Assembly: GCA_017991835.1 (NCBI GenBank)
Contig: JAGOPY010000001.1
Location: 1 to 64,000, forward strand
Source of the DNA: Bacteroidales bacterium
GTDB lineage: Bacteria > Bacteroidota > Bacteroidia > Bacteroidales > JAGOPY01
DNA length: 64,000 bases
Direction of reading: 5' to 3'
Shown here: positions 43,073 through 54,700 of the stretch, piece by piece
Layout: each line of letters begins with the position of its first letter
How positions within the stretch are numbered: position 1 is the first letter of the stretch
Translations under genes and position numbers: made by a program
Notes under the pieces: model-generated
Databases searched by the model: none
What the model was told of the DNA's origin: nothing
What the model saw: the letters and a program-made list of their open reading frames with translations, nothing else

Positions 43073-44737
43073 ATGGATCCGGCTGAAAATAATACTCCCA
43101 AATTTACTTTGGAGGATGGATTCTTCAAATCGCTGATAGAAACCCTTCCTGTAGAGATCGCGATTTACAACCTAGAAGGGAGGTTTGTCTACATCAATGA
43201 AAACACTTCACTCTTTTTTAAACGGGATAAACAGGAGATCATCGGAAAGACATTTCAGGAGCTGTTTTCAAAGGAAACCGCCAAAAGTCAGTATGAAACC
43301 CTGAAAAAAGTATTATCAACCGGCCAATCCACGACCGTCGACAGGAAGTTCAAACTGAACGGACAACAACATTTTTTCAAAATTCAGCATCAACCGATTT
43401 TCGATGAAGACGGAAAAGTTAAATCGGTCATGGTCATTGGCCAGAACCTGACCACACAAACCCGTGAAGAGCAGCTTTTCGGCATTCAGCACAAAATAGA
43501 CGCCTTGAGCAATCAGACCATAAGTCTGGAGAACACGTTAAAAAAAGCATTCGAATTCTTACTGGAGATTGATTGGATTGATGCGGGAGGAGTCTACCTG
43601 TTTGACGAAAAGAAACAGAAACTAAAACTCATATATTCCATAGGATTATCTGAAAATTACATTCGTAAAATAAAGGTTTTTTCGGTAAAAGAGGCTCCGG
43701 CGATGGCTGTATTGAGAGGTAAGAGCCGGTACATCAAAAAGATTGAATTCCTGGAGCCCATCAAAATTGTGATGGAAAAGGAAGACCTGACTTTTGCCGC
43801 TACTATTCCCTTGATTTATAAAAGACATGTCATCGGGAGCATCAACCTGGGGTCGAAATCGGTGGTGGACATTAGCTGGCAGGACCGGAAAATCATCGAG
43901 TCGATTGCGGCCCGGCTGGCCAACCTGATCATGCTGATCAAAACGAGGGAACAACTGATCTCCGCAAACATTGAGTTGCACAGGAGTTTACGAAACCTTG
44001 AGTCGCAAAACCAGCTGCTGATCCAGAAATCGAGGCTGGAATCGCTCGGGGAACTGGCAGCCGGCCTGGCCCACGAGATCAATCAGCCCTTATCGGTCAT
44101 TTCACTGGTGGCAGAGAACCTGAACTACAAGCTGAACCCGGGATCGAAAGAAGATGTGTACCTGACCGGCAAATTCAATACCATATTTCAGAATATCAAT
44201 AAAATCAGGCAGCTCATCGATCATTTCCGGATCTTCTCCCGCGACCAGGGGGTGATCATGTTTGAAAAAGTGGATGTAAATGAAGTGATCCATGGGGCGT
44301 TATCCATGATCGGAGTGCAGCTTAACGACCATCAGATCAAAGTGGTCACCGATCTTTCGGAGAATCTCGGGTACACCCTGGGCAATCCTTCACGGCTGGA
44401 GCAGGTGATGCTGAATCTTTTGTCGAACGCCCGGGATGCCATCAATGAAAAAGCAGAAAAATCACTGGGCGTGCCCATTAAGAGAGAAATCCAGATTCAG
44501 TCGTTCAGGGAGGAAAGTACTATTTGTATTCGTGTACATGACACCGGTTCAGGGATCCCGGAAGAAAACATGGGAAAAATATTCGATCCGTTCTTTAGCA
44601 CCAAAGAAGAAGGAAAGGGATCGGGGCTTGGGCTGGCCATTGTTTACGGTATTATAACTGAAATGAAAGGTATTATCAAAGTCAGGTCAGAAAAAAACAG
44701 TTTTACAGAAATAATATTGAATTTTCCCGGATATTAA
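43073..44737 (+). CDS. PAS-GAF sensor histidine kinase
   Basis: 554 aa, no membrane segments. PAS domain ~18-130 ([25 protein letters not shown]), GAF domain ~150-300 ([30 protein letters not shown]), HisKA with H334 in [19 protein letters not shown], and HATPase motifs (N box [37 protein letters not shown]). It is cytoplasmic, so it probably senses an internal redox, ligand or energy signal. It is followed 89 bp later by an NtrC-type activator, its likely partner. It starts 14 bp after the EMO-like gene. Confidence 0.94.
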   Translation: MDPAENNTPKFTLEDGFFKSLIETLPVEIAIYNLEGRFVYINENTSLFFKRDKQEIIGKTFQELFSKETAKSQYETLKKVLSTGQSTTVDRKFKLNGQQHFFKIQHQPIFDEDGKVKSVMVIGQNLTTQTREEQLFGIQHKIDALSNQTISLENTLKKAFEFLLEIDWIDAGGVYLFDEKKQKLKLIYSIGLSENYIRKIKVFSVKEAPAMAVLRGKSRYIKKIEFLEPIKIVMEKEDLTFAATIPLIYKRHVIGSINLGSKSVVDISWQDRKIIESIAARLANLIMLIKTREQLISANIELHRSLRNLESQNQLLIQKSRLESLGELAAGLAHEINQPLSVISLVAENLNYKLNPGSKEDVYLTGKFNTIFQNINKIRQLIDHFRIFSRDQGVIMFEKVDVNEVIHGALSMIGVQLNDHQIKVVTDLSENLGYTLGNPSRLEQVMLNLLSNARDAINEKAEKSLGVPIKREIQIQSFREESTICIRVHDTGSGIPEENMGKIFDPFFSTKEEGKGSGLGLAIVYGIITEMKGIIKVRSEKNSFTEIILNFPGY

Positions 44738-44770
44738 TTTTTTTATTCTGTGTTTCATTTTTATTATTTA

Positions 44771-44778
44771 TAACTTTG
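44771..44778 (+). promoter_or_regulatory. Candidate -7 box for the NtrC-type regulator
   Basis: TAACTTTG, fitting TAnnTTTG, 48 bp before the start codon at 44827. The -33 side is T-rich without a clear TTG. Confidence 0.4.
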
Positions 44779-44826
44779 AAAAAAATGCGAAGGCGGGCCA
44801 GGTCTTTGCATAATTTAACCAAAATC

Positions 44827-46215
44827 ATGAACCCCCAAACAGCGAGCATCCTGATTCTGGATGACGAATCTTCTATTAATGAAGAGATCGGTGAATATCT
44901 GGAATCGAAAGATTTGAAGGTCTTTTCGGCCACTTCACCTTCAGAGGCATTCCGGACTTTAAAAGCAACCCCGATCGATCTGGCAATTATCGATATCAGG
45001 CTTCCCGAGATGAACGGCCTGGAAGTACTGAAGATCATGCAGAATTCTTACCCAAACATTCTGACGATCATCATCACCGGGCACGGGGATATGGATTCGG
45101 CCATCCAGGCCCTGAGGCTCGGAGCGGTGGATTTTATTCCCAAGCCTTTCAAACTGACTGATCTTTACGCCAGTATTGAAAAGAACCTGAAACAGAAACA
45201 GGTAAAAGGCAAACTAAAAGGAAATCTCTTTAATTATCACCTGGAAAGGTTCTTCGATGACAAATCCCCGATCTCCCTGGTAGTTACCGGCGAGAAGATG
45301 CAGGAGGTATTAAAGAAAATGAACCTGGTGGCCCGTTCGAAAGACACGACTGTTTTGATAACAGGCGAGAGCGGAACGGGGAAAGAGCTGGTTGCCAGGG
45401 GTATACATTATTTAAGCATTCGGAAAGACAAGCCATTTCTTGCGGTAAATTGTTCGACGATTCCGGATGAACTGTTCGAGAGTGAGTTTTTCGGATTTAA
45501 GAAAGGATCATTTACCGGATCTGTAGATGATAAGCCGGGCTGGTTTGAAGCGGCCGACGGGGGCACATTGTTCCTGGATGAGATCGGCGACATGAAACCG
45601 AACTTACAGGCCAAGTTGCTGCGGGTGATGGAAGACCGCAGGATCAGCCGGCTGGGGACAACCGTAATGAAAGAGATCGATGTCAGGGTGATCGCTGCAA
45701 CGAACCATGATCTGAAGAAACTCATCGAACAGGGAAAGTTCAGGGCAGACCTGTTTCACCGTATCAATACCTTTACCATTGATCTGCCTCCGCTGAGAGA
45801 GAGACCGGAAAACGTTCCCCAGCTTCTGGATCACTACGTGGATTACTATTGTCATAAGATGGATCGTTCGAAACCTTCTATTGATGAAGTACTTTTAAAG
45901 ACATTATTATCCTATGATTACCCCGGTAATGTCAGGGAGCTGATGCATATGGTTGAGCGGGCGCTGATCCTGTGTGAAGGGGATGTGCTGACATTTGACC
46001 ATTTCGATCATCTAAAGCTAAAACTCCCATTCGGAAAAGAGGACAAGAACACCTTCCCGGTGCCTGTTTCACTGAATGCTCTGGAGAAAACCTCCATTGA
46101 GATGGTGCTTTTGCAATGTCGCCATAATAAATCAAAAGCTGCCCGCCATCTCAATATTTCCCGGCAGGCGCTCGACCGGAAAATCTCAAAACTGGGAATA
46201 AAATTACCCGCCTGA
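44827..46215 (+). CDS. NtrC-family sigma54-dependent response regulator
   Basis: 462 aa from [15 protein letters not shown]; a longer frame upstream starts inside the promoter region. Receiver with D12-D13, phospho-acceptor D56 and K106. AAA+ domain: Walker A GESGTGKE (180-187), Walker [12 protein letters not shown], and the sigma54-contact loop at 227-232 reads GSFTGS where most family members have GAFTGA. C-terminal Fis-type helix-turn-helix ([21 protein letters not shown]). Partner of the PAS-GAF kinase. A sigma54 promoter lies just downstream. Confidence 0.95.
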   Translation: MNPQTASILILDDESSINEEIGEYLESKDLKVFSATSPSEAFRTLKATPIDLAIIDIRLPEMNGLEVLKIMQNSYPNILTIIITGHGDMDSAIQALRLGAVDFIPKPFKLTDLYASIEKNLKQKQVKGKLKGNLFNYHLERFFDDKSPISLVVTGEKMQEVLKKMNLVARSKDTTVLITGESGTGKELVARGIHYLSIRKDKPFLAVNCSTIPDELFESEFFGFKKGSFTGSVDDKPGWFEAADGGTLFLDEIGDMKPNLQAKLLRVMEDRRISRLGTTVMKEIDVRVIAATNHDLKKLIEQGKFRADLFHRINTFTIDLPPLRERPENVPQLLDHYVDYYCHKMDRSKPSIDEVLLKTLLSYDYPGNVRELMHMVERALILCEGDVLTFDHFDHLKLKLPFGKEDKNTFPVPVSLNALEKTSIEMVLLQCRHNKSKAARHLNISRQALDRKISKLGIKLPA

Positions 46216-46252
46216 TCCTTATCCCCGGATAATTCATCCAAGCTGGGTTATA

Positions 46253-46281
46253 TTGCCCGGAAGCGGGCAACAAAATGCCCG
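46253..46281 (+). promoter_or_regulatory. Putative activator-binding site (upstream palindrome)
   Basis: Perfect inverted repeat TTGCCCG-GAAG-CGGGCAA (46253-46270), followed by another half-site TGCCCG (46276-46281). It sits ~85-100 bp upstream of the -24/-12 promoter, the usual distance for NtrC-type enhancers. No T tract follows, so a terminator role is less likely. Confidence 0.6.
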
Positions 46282-46355
46282 ACCGGTTCCCGCTTAGTGC
46301 TGAGCATGGCCCGGCACTACCCTTATTGCACTCGTTTATAGCGTCTTATGATCAT

Positions 46356-46371
46356 TGGCACCTGATTTGCA
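46356..46371 (+). promoter_or_regulatory. Sigma54 (-24/-12) promoter
   Basis: TGGCACC-TGAT-TTGCA: GG at 46357-46358 and GC at 46369-46370, exactly 10 bp apart, matching TGGCACG-N4-TTGCA with one difference outside the invariant bases. Predicted start near 46382, 37 bp before the pseudo-receiver gene. Confidence 0.85.
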
Positions 46372-46418
46372 AATGCAGGCGCCAGCTTTAGCTTTTGCCA
46401 AATCCATATACCCAAAAC

Positions 46419-46754
46419 ATGAAAAGCCCCATCCTTTTCATTGGTTATGAGCCTGCCCTTCACGAAGAGATCATGGATTACATGAAGGACCGTGACGGGG
46501 AGGCTTATTTTTCGAGTTCCGCGATAGAAACCATCCGGATGATGGATGTCATTGATTTCAGTAAGGTTGTGCTGTATATGCACCGCCTGGAAGATGCCGC
46601 CATACTCCGGTACATCAATAATCATTACAGGAATACGGAGGTACTGATCATGCCCGATCTGCAGCTTCAGGACGCCATCCCGGCTTTGGCGGACGGACAT
46701 TTCAGGCTTCTTCACGAGCCTTTCCGACTGGAGGAACTCAATACCCTGATTTAA
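46419..46754 (+). CDS. Degenerate receiver-domain protein (pseudo-receiver)
   Basis: 111 aa from MKSPILFIGYEP; a TTG start eight codons earlier is less likely. The whole length matches a response-regulator receiver in strand/helix order, but the active site is gone. The acidic pair reads GYEP, the phospho-acceptor position lies in VVLYMHRLED with no Asp at the strand end, and the usual KP lysine is replaced by His (LLHEPF). It is the first gene after the sigma54 promoter and is 43 bp ahead of the giant surface-protein gene. Probably a phosphorylation-independent adaptor or feedback element; inference only. Confidence 0.8.
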   Translation: MKSPILFIGYEPALHEEIMDYMKDRDGEAYFSSSAIETIRMMDVIDFSKVVLYMHRLEDAAILRYINNHYRNTEVLIMPDLQLQDAIPALADGHFRLLHEPFRLEELNTLI

Positions 46755-46797
46755 CCAATGAAACCATCTCAATCTTAAATAATTAAAAAACCGAATT

Positions 46798-49700
46798 ATG
46801 AAAAAAGCGCTACTATTGGCAGGGTTTGTCATAATGTTGGCAGGCAATGCCGCTTTATCAGGCCAGCCGCTGAGCCCGGGGCTGAAAGTCCTCCCCCACG
46901 ATCAGCACCTAACCGCTGTTAACGGATCACACGAAGATCCCCTTTACCTGAACTACGGTTCTCCGGCCTTTAACCATCCTTCGTACTACTATGCGGCGGT
47001 GGCCTCGCCCGCAACGGGCATCTTTTACAGGCAAGCCGGACTGAGTCCCGATGGAACAAAAATCATAGCTCAGAAATCATTCACAGAAGGTTCGTTTAAC
47101 CGAACAGAAATTGTCCTGATGGATGCCGACGGGACTGACGAAATCATCATTTCCGCCGGCAATTCAGGAGAAGGTGATATTTACGGGTATATGAACCCAT
47201 TCTGGAGCGATGACGGCAATTACATCGGCTTCTGCGAAGTGCACAATACCAATGCTAATAAGGTAATGCGCTATCAATTATCTGCTTCCACGACGGAATA
47301 CATTTACGAGCCTGTAGATAATGATGTTTCGAATCCCGATTTTCTCGGAACTTCCATTACTTCCATTGTTTTCTGGGCTTATGGCCCTGCGGGAGGCGCA
47401 GACTTTTTCACTTGGGACGGTACCACGCTGACCAACATCACCAACACCGCCAATTATAAAGAGTACGAGCCGGTTTCAAATCCTGATGGCACGAAGATCC
47501 TTTTCTGGTCGGGGGAAACCACCGCAGAACCGGTGAACACCACCCATACGCTTACCTATTCGGGCGGAGTTTGGACCAAAGATGTCGGTTTTACCCCAAT
47601 TCCCGATACCTACTGGTCGTACTGGACCGATAACAGTTGCACGGAGATCGGTACAACGGTCATGTCAACAAAGGATATTGCCATTTATGACGATGAGGGC
47701 ACCTTCATGTATGATCTTACCGGCCCGGGGTACAGCGGGGGAAGCAACCAGTGGAACTTTTTCGGCTCGGGAATAAAGGGATTGAACGGCGAGATGCTGT
47801 TCACATCGAATGCTGGCAGAGCGGAAGCCGGAAGGGATATTGTCATGGCCAACCCGAGAGCAAAACTTTTTGTGGACGATAACGGTTCAGACGCATACCC
47901 CGGAACGGTCAATGCGCCGTTTGCCACGATTGGCAAAGGGATAAGCGAAGCCTTATCCGGAACGACACTGACCATTGAATCAGGGACTTATAATGAGACC
48001 ATCAATGGCGATAATAAGAATAACCTCAGCATTATCGGCAATGCCACAAACGAACCTGTCATCAATGGCAGTACCCATTTCTCACCCTGCAATGATCTTA
48101 CCCTTAAGAACCTGATCCTCAAGAATACAGTATCAACACCAATAGCTTACATCGGCGGTATAAACCTGACCATGGACAATGTAACTGTTGATGGTGAGGA
48201 TATAACCGGACACCACGGTATTTCAGGCGGTCATATAAACGGTGATGTGACTGTCACCAACTGCAGCTTCCTGAATATAAAAAACTGGGTGGCTTTTGAT
48301 ACAAGAAGCGGAAGCGGTGGCCCAACTACAGGCGCATTGCTCGAGGATGTAATATTTACAGGCAATCTTATTGATGATTGCCAGGGTCATATAAATTTCC
48401 GTGGTACCATCGGATTTGAAACAGATAACGTTACCATTACCGGGAACACTGTCCAGAACACCGGGTCGTCAACCAACAGCTTCGGGGCAGCTATAAAAGT
48501 CCTTTATGCCACTAATTGCATATTTTCCGGAAATACGATAAAAGATGTCGGAACCAGCGGCTATAACCCGGCGGGTGAGGCTCCGTACGGTGCGGGTTTC
48601 ATGCCGCGCAATGTGGCCAGCCTGACTGTAACCGGCAACACCTTTGAAAATAACAATCAGGCAATCGCCATTGAACCCAGGAACAGTGTCCAGGGAGGTT
48701 ATCCGGATGGTGTATTGCCCGCTGGAACCATAGCAAATAACATTTTTAATAATAATACTTACGGAATTTACATTCCGGCCACCCTCTATCCGAACAGCAA
48801 TCCTGCAGGTCTATCACTCGAAAACCACAACAAATTCAACAATTCCGGCGAGGCATTGCATTTTGGTTACGGTGCAGGAATGATCAACGCAGAGGAAAAC
48901 TATTGGGGTACCGAAGTCCCTGACGAGGTTGAACTGGAAATTTCCGGCAATGCGGATTACGATCCCTGGTGCAATGCCGACCTGAGCGTTTGCGGATTTA
49001 CGGAAACTTCCAATATCTACAACGAAAACCAGGAGACCTACTTCCTGACTGTCCAGGATGCCATCAATGCCGCTTCGATCGGCGATGTGATTGAAATTAC
49101 GGGCACCCACAATGTGAAAAACCTGGTGGTGAACAAAGGGTTGAAGATCGCGGCCGCGGCAGGCGGAGCTCACTTCAGCGGGCTTGACGCATCCCGCAGC
49201 GGAACAGGGGTTGTGGTTACCGACGATGCCCGGATCACCGGCATCACCTTCTCCGATTACGATATTGCCGTCGACATCCAGTCGGGCGCTGCATCGATCG
49301 CCAATTGCACATTCTACAACAATGTGATTGCCGTGAAGAACCTGGCCGCCAACCCGGTTGCCGACGCCGATTCCTGCTTCTGGGGAGATCCCACGGGGCC
49401 CTCCGACAACAGCCCCGCCGGCCTTTACAACCCGCTGGGGGCGGGTGATGAGGTGACCGATTATATCGACTACCAGCCCTGGTACAACGATATCGGCCAG
49501 ACCCTGCTCGCGGTGGATATCAAAATCACCAATCCATCCTGCAATACCCTGAATGTCTATCTGAAAAGCAACCAGGCCTTTGCAGGCAACCTGACCAATA
49601 TCCAGTTTGCCGTCAAATGGGATGCTTCGGTATATAATGGCATCGTCACCCCAACTTTTAAATATGGCAGCGCCGGCGAAGGGTATATCGACCTGGTCAA

Positions 49701-51555
49701 ATATGAAAACAACGGCGGATCGAAGTACGCTGTATTCGTCTATTACGGAGGCATTGCCTCCAACTGGGCGGAAGGCGGCGAGGTGCTGATCCTGACCCTG
49801 GAACTCGATGAATCGGGTGCGATGTACAATACCACCGGCTTTGAGATTGCACAGGACGCATTCGTTTCGGGCGCCAATGAAAATTATTATATCCAGCTCG
49901 ACGGCGATGACCGTACCGGTTATATTTATGGCTTCGCGGAAGATGTGTACACCGCCACGTGTGATATGCCTCTCGATGCCAAAGTATTCCTGCAGGGTCC
50001 GTACGACATCTATACCGACCTGATGAAAACCGACCTGGCCGGGGTGATCCCCACCGGCGACTATCCGGCAGGAAGACAGCCTTTTACCGGTAATCCCTGG
50101 CTTTACAATGGCACAGAAAACCTGGGATCGGTGCCGGCCGGCATGGTCGACTGGGTGCTGGTGGAACTTCGTACGGGAACGGGAGCCGGAACGATGGCCT
50201 ACCGCCAGGCAGGCCTGTTGTTCAGCGACGGCACGATCCGGAGCGCAGCCGACCCTGCCAAAGACATCTTCTTTGCTTCCGATCCTACCGGTTTAATGCC
50301 GAATTCCGATTTCTACATTGTGGTTTATCACCGCAACCACATGCCCGTCATGAGCGGTGCACCGGTCAATATTCCTAACAGCGCCATGCTGAACCTGACC
50401 GATCTCACCCAGACTTACGGTTATATTCCGGCGAGCGCTGTCGAACAGCCGCTCATCACCCTCGAGACGGGGGTTTACGGTATGATCGCGGGCGACCACT
50501 ACGGGGCCATACCGGCAGGCGAAGGGTGGAGCTACTTCGATTACCCCGACGGCTGGCTTTACTACAGCGGCAACCCGAACGACCGCGACCCGATCCTGGC
50601 CAGGATTGTGAGCGTGAGCGGCCTGCCCTATATCAATGGGGTGATCAACAATGTTTACTACAAAGAAGACCTGACGATGAACAGGCAGGTCAAATACTCA
50701 GGATCGGGCAACGATCCGAGGCTGATCATTCAGAACCTGATCGAGCTGAAGGGATCCAATGTGTTAACGAACTTCTATGAATCAAAAGTCCCTGGGTGGG
50801 CTATCCCGCACGTTAAAAAAGAGGGCCTACTATCCATGACTGGCCCCCTGGATATTGGCCTGTACGAAGCCCCCCGGGAGCTTTTGATCAACATAACCGC
50901 CAACGAAACATTCACAGGCGCCATGGTGTCGAACATTCAGTTCACCCTTTGCTGGGATGAAAACAACCCGGAAGCTGGCCGGTTAATAGCCGGTTACCAG
51001 AGCGACTTCCTGCTCGAACCCCAGGGCGAACCTGTAAAGTTCGCAGGAAAGATTTACCAGGTATTTGCCACAGTCGAACCGGTAGCATTGCCCGATCCGC
51101 TGAACAGCGGCGAGCAGGTGACCGTAATGCGGTTTGCCAAAAGTGATGCGGCGCCCGTGGCAGCCAATGGAGTGGCCATAGCCGACAATGCCTGGACGCT
51201 GGCCAACAACGGCGGATATTATATCGCTGTCTGGGGTGCCGGCCAGACCGGCCGTATCGTGACCGGAGCACTGGGGGCAGACCAGCCCGGCGATCCCGGT
51301 CCGGTGGTCCGTATATATCCCAATCCGACGGCGACCGGCTGGATCTACCTAACGACAAATCCGGCGGTTTCCGAAAACCTGGCAGTCAGGCTGACCGATC
51401 TGACCGGCAGGCAGCTCCGCCAATGCCAGTGGAGTGTAAAACCAGGGATGGCCAATGCCATTACTTTCGACCTGGAAGGCCTGAGCCATGGAGCTTATCT
51501 GCTGAATATCAGCGGCGAATCCTTCAGTTTCTCCGAAAGGATCATTATCCGGTAG
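46798..51555 (+). CDS. Giant T9SS surface protein A (propeller, beta-helix, NIQF modules)
   Basis: 1,585 aa. Signal peptide MKKALLLAGFVIMLAGNAALSG. PD40-like propeller (~60-350). Right-handed beta-helix (~356-720, LFVDDNGSDAYPGTVNAPFATIGKGISEAL then many N/T/G-rich coils). Second short helix (~735-900). NIQF module 1 (~905-1047), GPY/VDWVLVELR module (~1058-1215), dockerin-like pair (~1228-1320, first loop degenerate), NIQF module 2 (~1350-1488), and T9SS type A tail (VRIYPNPTATGWIYL...GAYLLNISGESFSFSERIIIR). First large gene after the sigma54 promoter. Probably adhesive or scaffold-like; no catalytic residues identified. Confidence 0.88.
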   Translation: MKKALLLAGFVIMLAGNAALSGQPLSPGLKVLPHDQHLTAVNGSHEDPLYLNYGSPAFNHPSYYYAAVASPATGIFYRQAGLSPDGTKIIAQKSFTEGSFNRTEIVLMDADGTDEIIISAGNSGEGDIYGYMNPFWSDDGNYIGFCEVHNTNANKVMRYQLSASTTEYIYEPVDNDVSNPDFLGTSITSIVFWAYGPAGGADFFTWDGTTLTNITNTANYKEYEPVSNPDGTKILFWSGETTAEPVNTTHTLTYSGGVWTKDVGFTPIPDTYWSYWTDNSCTEIGTTVMSTKDIAIYDDEGTFMYDLTGPGYSGGSNQWNFFGSGIKGLNGEMLFTSNAGRAEAGRDIVMANPRAKLFVDDNGSDAYPGTVNAPFATIGKGISEALSGTTLTIESGTYNETINGDNKNNLSIIGNATNEPVINGSTHFSPCNDLTLKNLILKNTVSTPIAYIGGINLTMDNVTVDGEDITGHHGISGGHINGDVTVTNCSFLNIKNWVAFDTRSGSGGPTTGALLEDVIFTGNLIDDCQGHINFRGTIGFETDNVTITGNTVQNTGSSTNSFGAAIKVLYATNCIFSGNTIKDVGTSGYNPAGEAPYGAGFMPRNVASLTVTGNTFENNNQAIAIEPRNSVQGGYPDGVLPAGTIANNIFNNNTYGIYIPATLYPNSNPAGLSLENHNKFNNSGEALHFGYGAGMINAEENYWGTEVPDEVELEISGNADYDPWCNADLSVCGFTETSNIYNENQETYFLTVQDAINAASIGDVIEITGTHNVKNLVVNKGLKIAAAAGGAHFSGLDASRSGTGVVVTDDARITGITFSDYDIAVDIQSGAASIANCTFYNNVIAVKNLAANPVADADSCFWGDPTGPSDNSPAGLYNPLGAGDEVTDYIDYQPWYNDIGQTLLAVDIKITNPSCNTLNVYLKSNQAFAGNLTNIQFAVKWDASVYNGIVTPTFKYGSAGEGYIDLVKYENNGGSKYAVFVYYGGIASNWAEGGEVLILTLELDESGAMYNTTGFEIAQDAFVSGANENYYIQLDGDDRTGYIYGFAEDVYTATCDMPLDAKVFLQGPYDIYTDLMKTDLAGVIPTGDYPAGRQPFTGNPWLYNGTENLGSVPAGMVDWVLVELRTGTGAGTMAYRQAGLLFSDGTIRSAADPAKDIFFASDPTGLMPNSDFYIVVYHRNHMPVMSGAPVNIPNSAMLNLTDLTQTYGYIPASAVEQPLITLETGVYGMIAGDHYGAIPAGEGWSYFDYPDGWLYYSGNPNDRDPILARIVSVSGLPYINGVINNVYYKEDLTMNRQVKYSGSGNDPRLIIQNLIELKGSNVLTNFYESKVPGWAIPHVKKEGLLSMTGPLDIGLYEAPRELLINITANETFTGAMVSNIQFTLCWDENNPEAGRLIAGYQSDFLLEPQGEPVKFAGKIYQVFATVEPVALPDPLNSGEQVTVMRFAKSDAAPVAANGVAIADNAWTLANNGGYYIAVWGAGQTGRIVTGALGADQPGDPGPVVRIYPNPTATGWIYLTTNPAVSENLAVRLTDLTGRQLRQCQWSVKPGMANAITFDLEGLSHGAYLLNISGESFSFSERIIIR

Positions 51556-51589
51556 CCCCCCGGACCGGATAACAGGCCTGCCTCTCTTA

Positions 51590-51620
51590 GCCCGCTGCAG
51601 GCGATTATTCTGCAGCGGGC
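51590..51620 (+). terminator. Hairpin between surface-protein genes A and B
   Basis: Perfect 11-bp stem GCCCGCTGCAG (51590-51600) with its complement (51610-51620), 9-nt loop. No T tract follows, so it may stabilise or attenuate the transcript rather than end it. Confidence 0.5.
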
Positions 51621-51700
51621 GAGGGAGGGGTATCTGAATCTGTGCACTGACACAAACCAATTAAATAACAACATTTTCAAATCTCAAAAAACAAAAAATT

Positions 51701-54700
51701 ATGAAAAGAAGATTACTGGTAATGCTAATTTTCGGTTTAGCATTGAGTAGTGTCTGGTCGCAAACGACCCGATACGTAAACCCCGACGGCAACTGCGGAG
51801 GCAGCACTCCCTGTTACACGACCATCCAGGCTGCCATTAATGCATCTGTTGATGGAGACATCATAATGATTTCTGCGGGAACCTTCACAGAAACGCTGAA
51901 TGTAGGTAAATCGCTGACTTTCATCGGATCCGGGCCGGTATCCAATCCGACCACGATCATTACATCGACAGCCAATCCCATGATCCAGTTATCAGTCACC
52001 AATAAAAATTTCACCTTTCAGAACCTGATCATTGAAGGGAATGTGACAAATAACGGTATCAGGGCCGGTGGCTCCATCAACATTAATTCACTGACATTAA
52101 AAGATTTCATCGGAAGAAATTGCCAGGTGGCACTTTACCTGGCAGAATACTGGCCCGGTGATGATCCTCTGACCACCACAGTCAGCAGTTTAAGCTTTGA
52201 TAATGTCACTATGACAAACAATAAATTCATCGGCGTCTATATCGGGAAAACAGTACTGTCAGGGACAGTGACCAATTCGACGTTTACCGGTAATGGATAT
52301 TCGGATGAATTACCAGCTAGCTGGCAAAAAACCGGCCTGCAATTTGTAAACTTTGATGAAGCATCGGTACCTCATGTAGTGGTCACAAATTCCACTTTTT
52401 CCAATAACGGAACAGGCGCTTCCAATATCGAAAGGACGGGGCTCATCATCTATACAGCCTACAATGCGCTCAGTGCCAATGAGATCATGACTGTATCCGG
52501 CTGCACCTTTACCAATCATCCTCAATATGCAGTGAGGATAAAGAATGGGTATAATGTAGGAAATACAGCAACCGTAAATGGAACTTTCACGAATAACTAC
52601 CTGGATATCTGGTTTAATAATATAATCGGGACCACCACATCCACTACTCTTGTTAGAAATACATTTTTGGGGACCAGGACTGTTGGTCCGGGTCCTACTT
52701 ATGATTACAACACGATCCAGGCCGCCATCAATGCCGCCGCAGCCGGAGATATCGTCAGGGTTTCTGACGGCACCTACAATGAAAACGTGACCGTTAACAA
52801 GAATATCAGCCTGTTATCGGTCAACGGTGCGGCTGTAACCACTATCGACGGGTTGAATTCCGGCGGTGAACTGGGAACGGTTTACCTGACGGCAGGAAGG
52901 GATGGCGTGACCATTGGGGATACCGGCCAGGGCTTTACCATCAAAGGAATTGACGGTACACCCGGACTTGAAAAAGCGGCAATTTATCTCCAGGGTGCCC
53001 AAACCAATATCACCATTGAAGGAAACATCATTGAAGCGAGAGGTGACGCCGGCTTACAAGGTGAGTACAATGCTGCCAACGACAACATCATCATCCATAA
53101 TAACCAGTTCACCGGACAGACCTTTACAGGAGCTAATCCCGCGGGGGTTGGGTTTGCTGCTCAATTTGACCTGCCGAATGTTCCCAGGCAACTGGTTGTA
53201 TTTGGCGGCGGATCAGGCACCACAAACACCCAGAACATCAATTTCACCAATAACACTGTATCAGGGATTGCCGGAGGGATGAGCATTACGGATAATAGCG
53301 GCAATCCTATCCCACCCACACCCCAGGGCAACACGATGGTCACACTTGACCTGGTGGGCACCAATTCCATCATGTGGAATACATTCAGCGGGACCACCAC
53401 CCGGTATGCCGAAGCTTTACGCGTAAGAGGAGCCGGCACCTACACTATCACCGGGAATAATTTCAATGGCAGCTATCCTGCGAATATAACCGCAGGCACG
53501 ACAGTAGCCGCAACTGGTATTGCCCGCATAGCGGATGCCTGGATGAACAATACGTTTCTGAAAGGTGTGGTACTTCAGGATAACGCATCGAATGTCAAGA
53601 TCAACAATATTCCAACCTCAATCCAGTCTTGCATTGATCAGGCAGGTTCGACCGATATCGTCAGAATAAAACCGGGGACGTATATCGAGCAGGTATACAT
53701 AAACAAGAACGACATCAATATCTTCGGAAGCGGCAAGGAAATTACGTTTATCAAGTCTCCCGCCACGCTAACACTCTCCACGCCAGGAGGTAAAAAGCCG
53801 GTCGTCTATTTCGATGCTTGTACAGGGACAACGCTGGGCCTTGTTACCGTCGACGGGGATGGCAAGGGCAATGCAAATAACTCCTTTGTCGGTGTCGGTT
53901 TTTGGAACTCAGGCGGTGGATTGAGCAGCGTGGATGTCATTGGCGTCAGGGATACGCCATTTTCGGGAGCCCAGCATGGTGTTGGAGTTTATGCCTACAA
54001 CAATACCGGCGGACCGTATTCAATGTATTTAGAAAATGTTTCGGTTTCCGATTTCCAGAAGAACGCATTTGCCCTGAGCGGCAATGGTTTGAGTGTTACG
54101 CTGAATGGTATAACGGTTACCGGCGCCGGCTCCACCTCGGTCACGGCTCAAAACGGCATCCAGATCGGATATGGAGCAACCGGATCTGTGACCAACAGCA
54201 GCGTGACAGGCATCCACTATATCGACAATATTCCGCCTGTCGACTGGACGGCAACGGCCATCCTCCTTTACGATGCAGGAAATATTGACATTTCCTCAAC
54301 AACTGTTTCCAATTCTCAGACCAATATTTACTTTATTGATGGTTCCGGAAGCTTAAACAACTGCACTGTCAATAATCCTGTGGCTGATATTTGGGCAAAT
54401 GGCGTGGATATTTATGCTTCCAGTGCCAAAGGCCGTTCAGATACGGGATTAAGAAATGCCATTCAGCCGTTCATAGAAGATTACAAGGGTACAGGCGCGA
54501 GGACGGCAGCTACCTTAACCATCAACAACAGCACCATTACCGGAATAGATTATGCCGGCAATTACGGGGTAGGCACGTATGCTGAAGGCACAATAAATAT
54601 GACGGTGACGAACAGCGCCGTGACCGGATGGGATTATGCCATCTCTTCTTATGAAGCCGGAGGTATTGTCAATGCCATTGTCAATGATAATGATCTTTCG

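Noticed and set aside
46253-46270. Terminator of the NtrC-type gene
   Set aside because: Stem without T tract, and placed at enhancer distance from the sigma54 promoter; regulatory site preferred.
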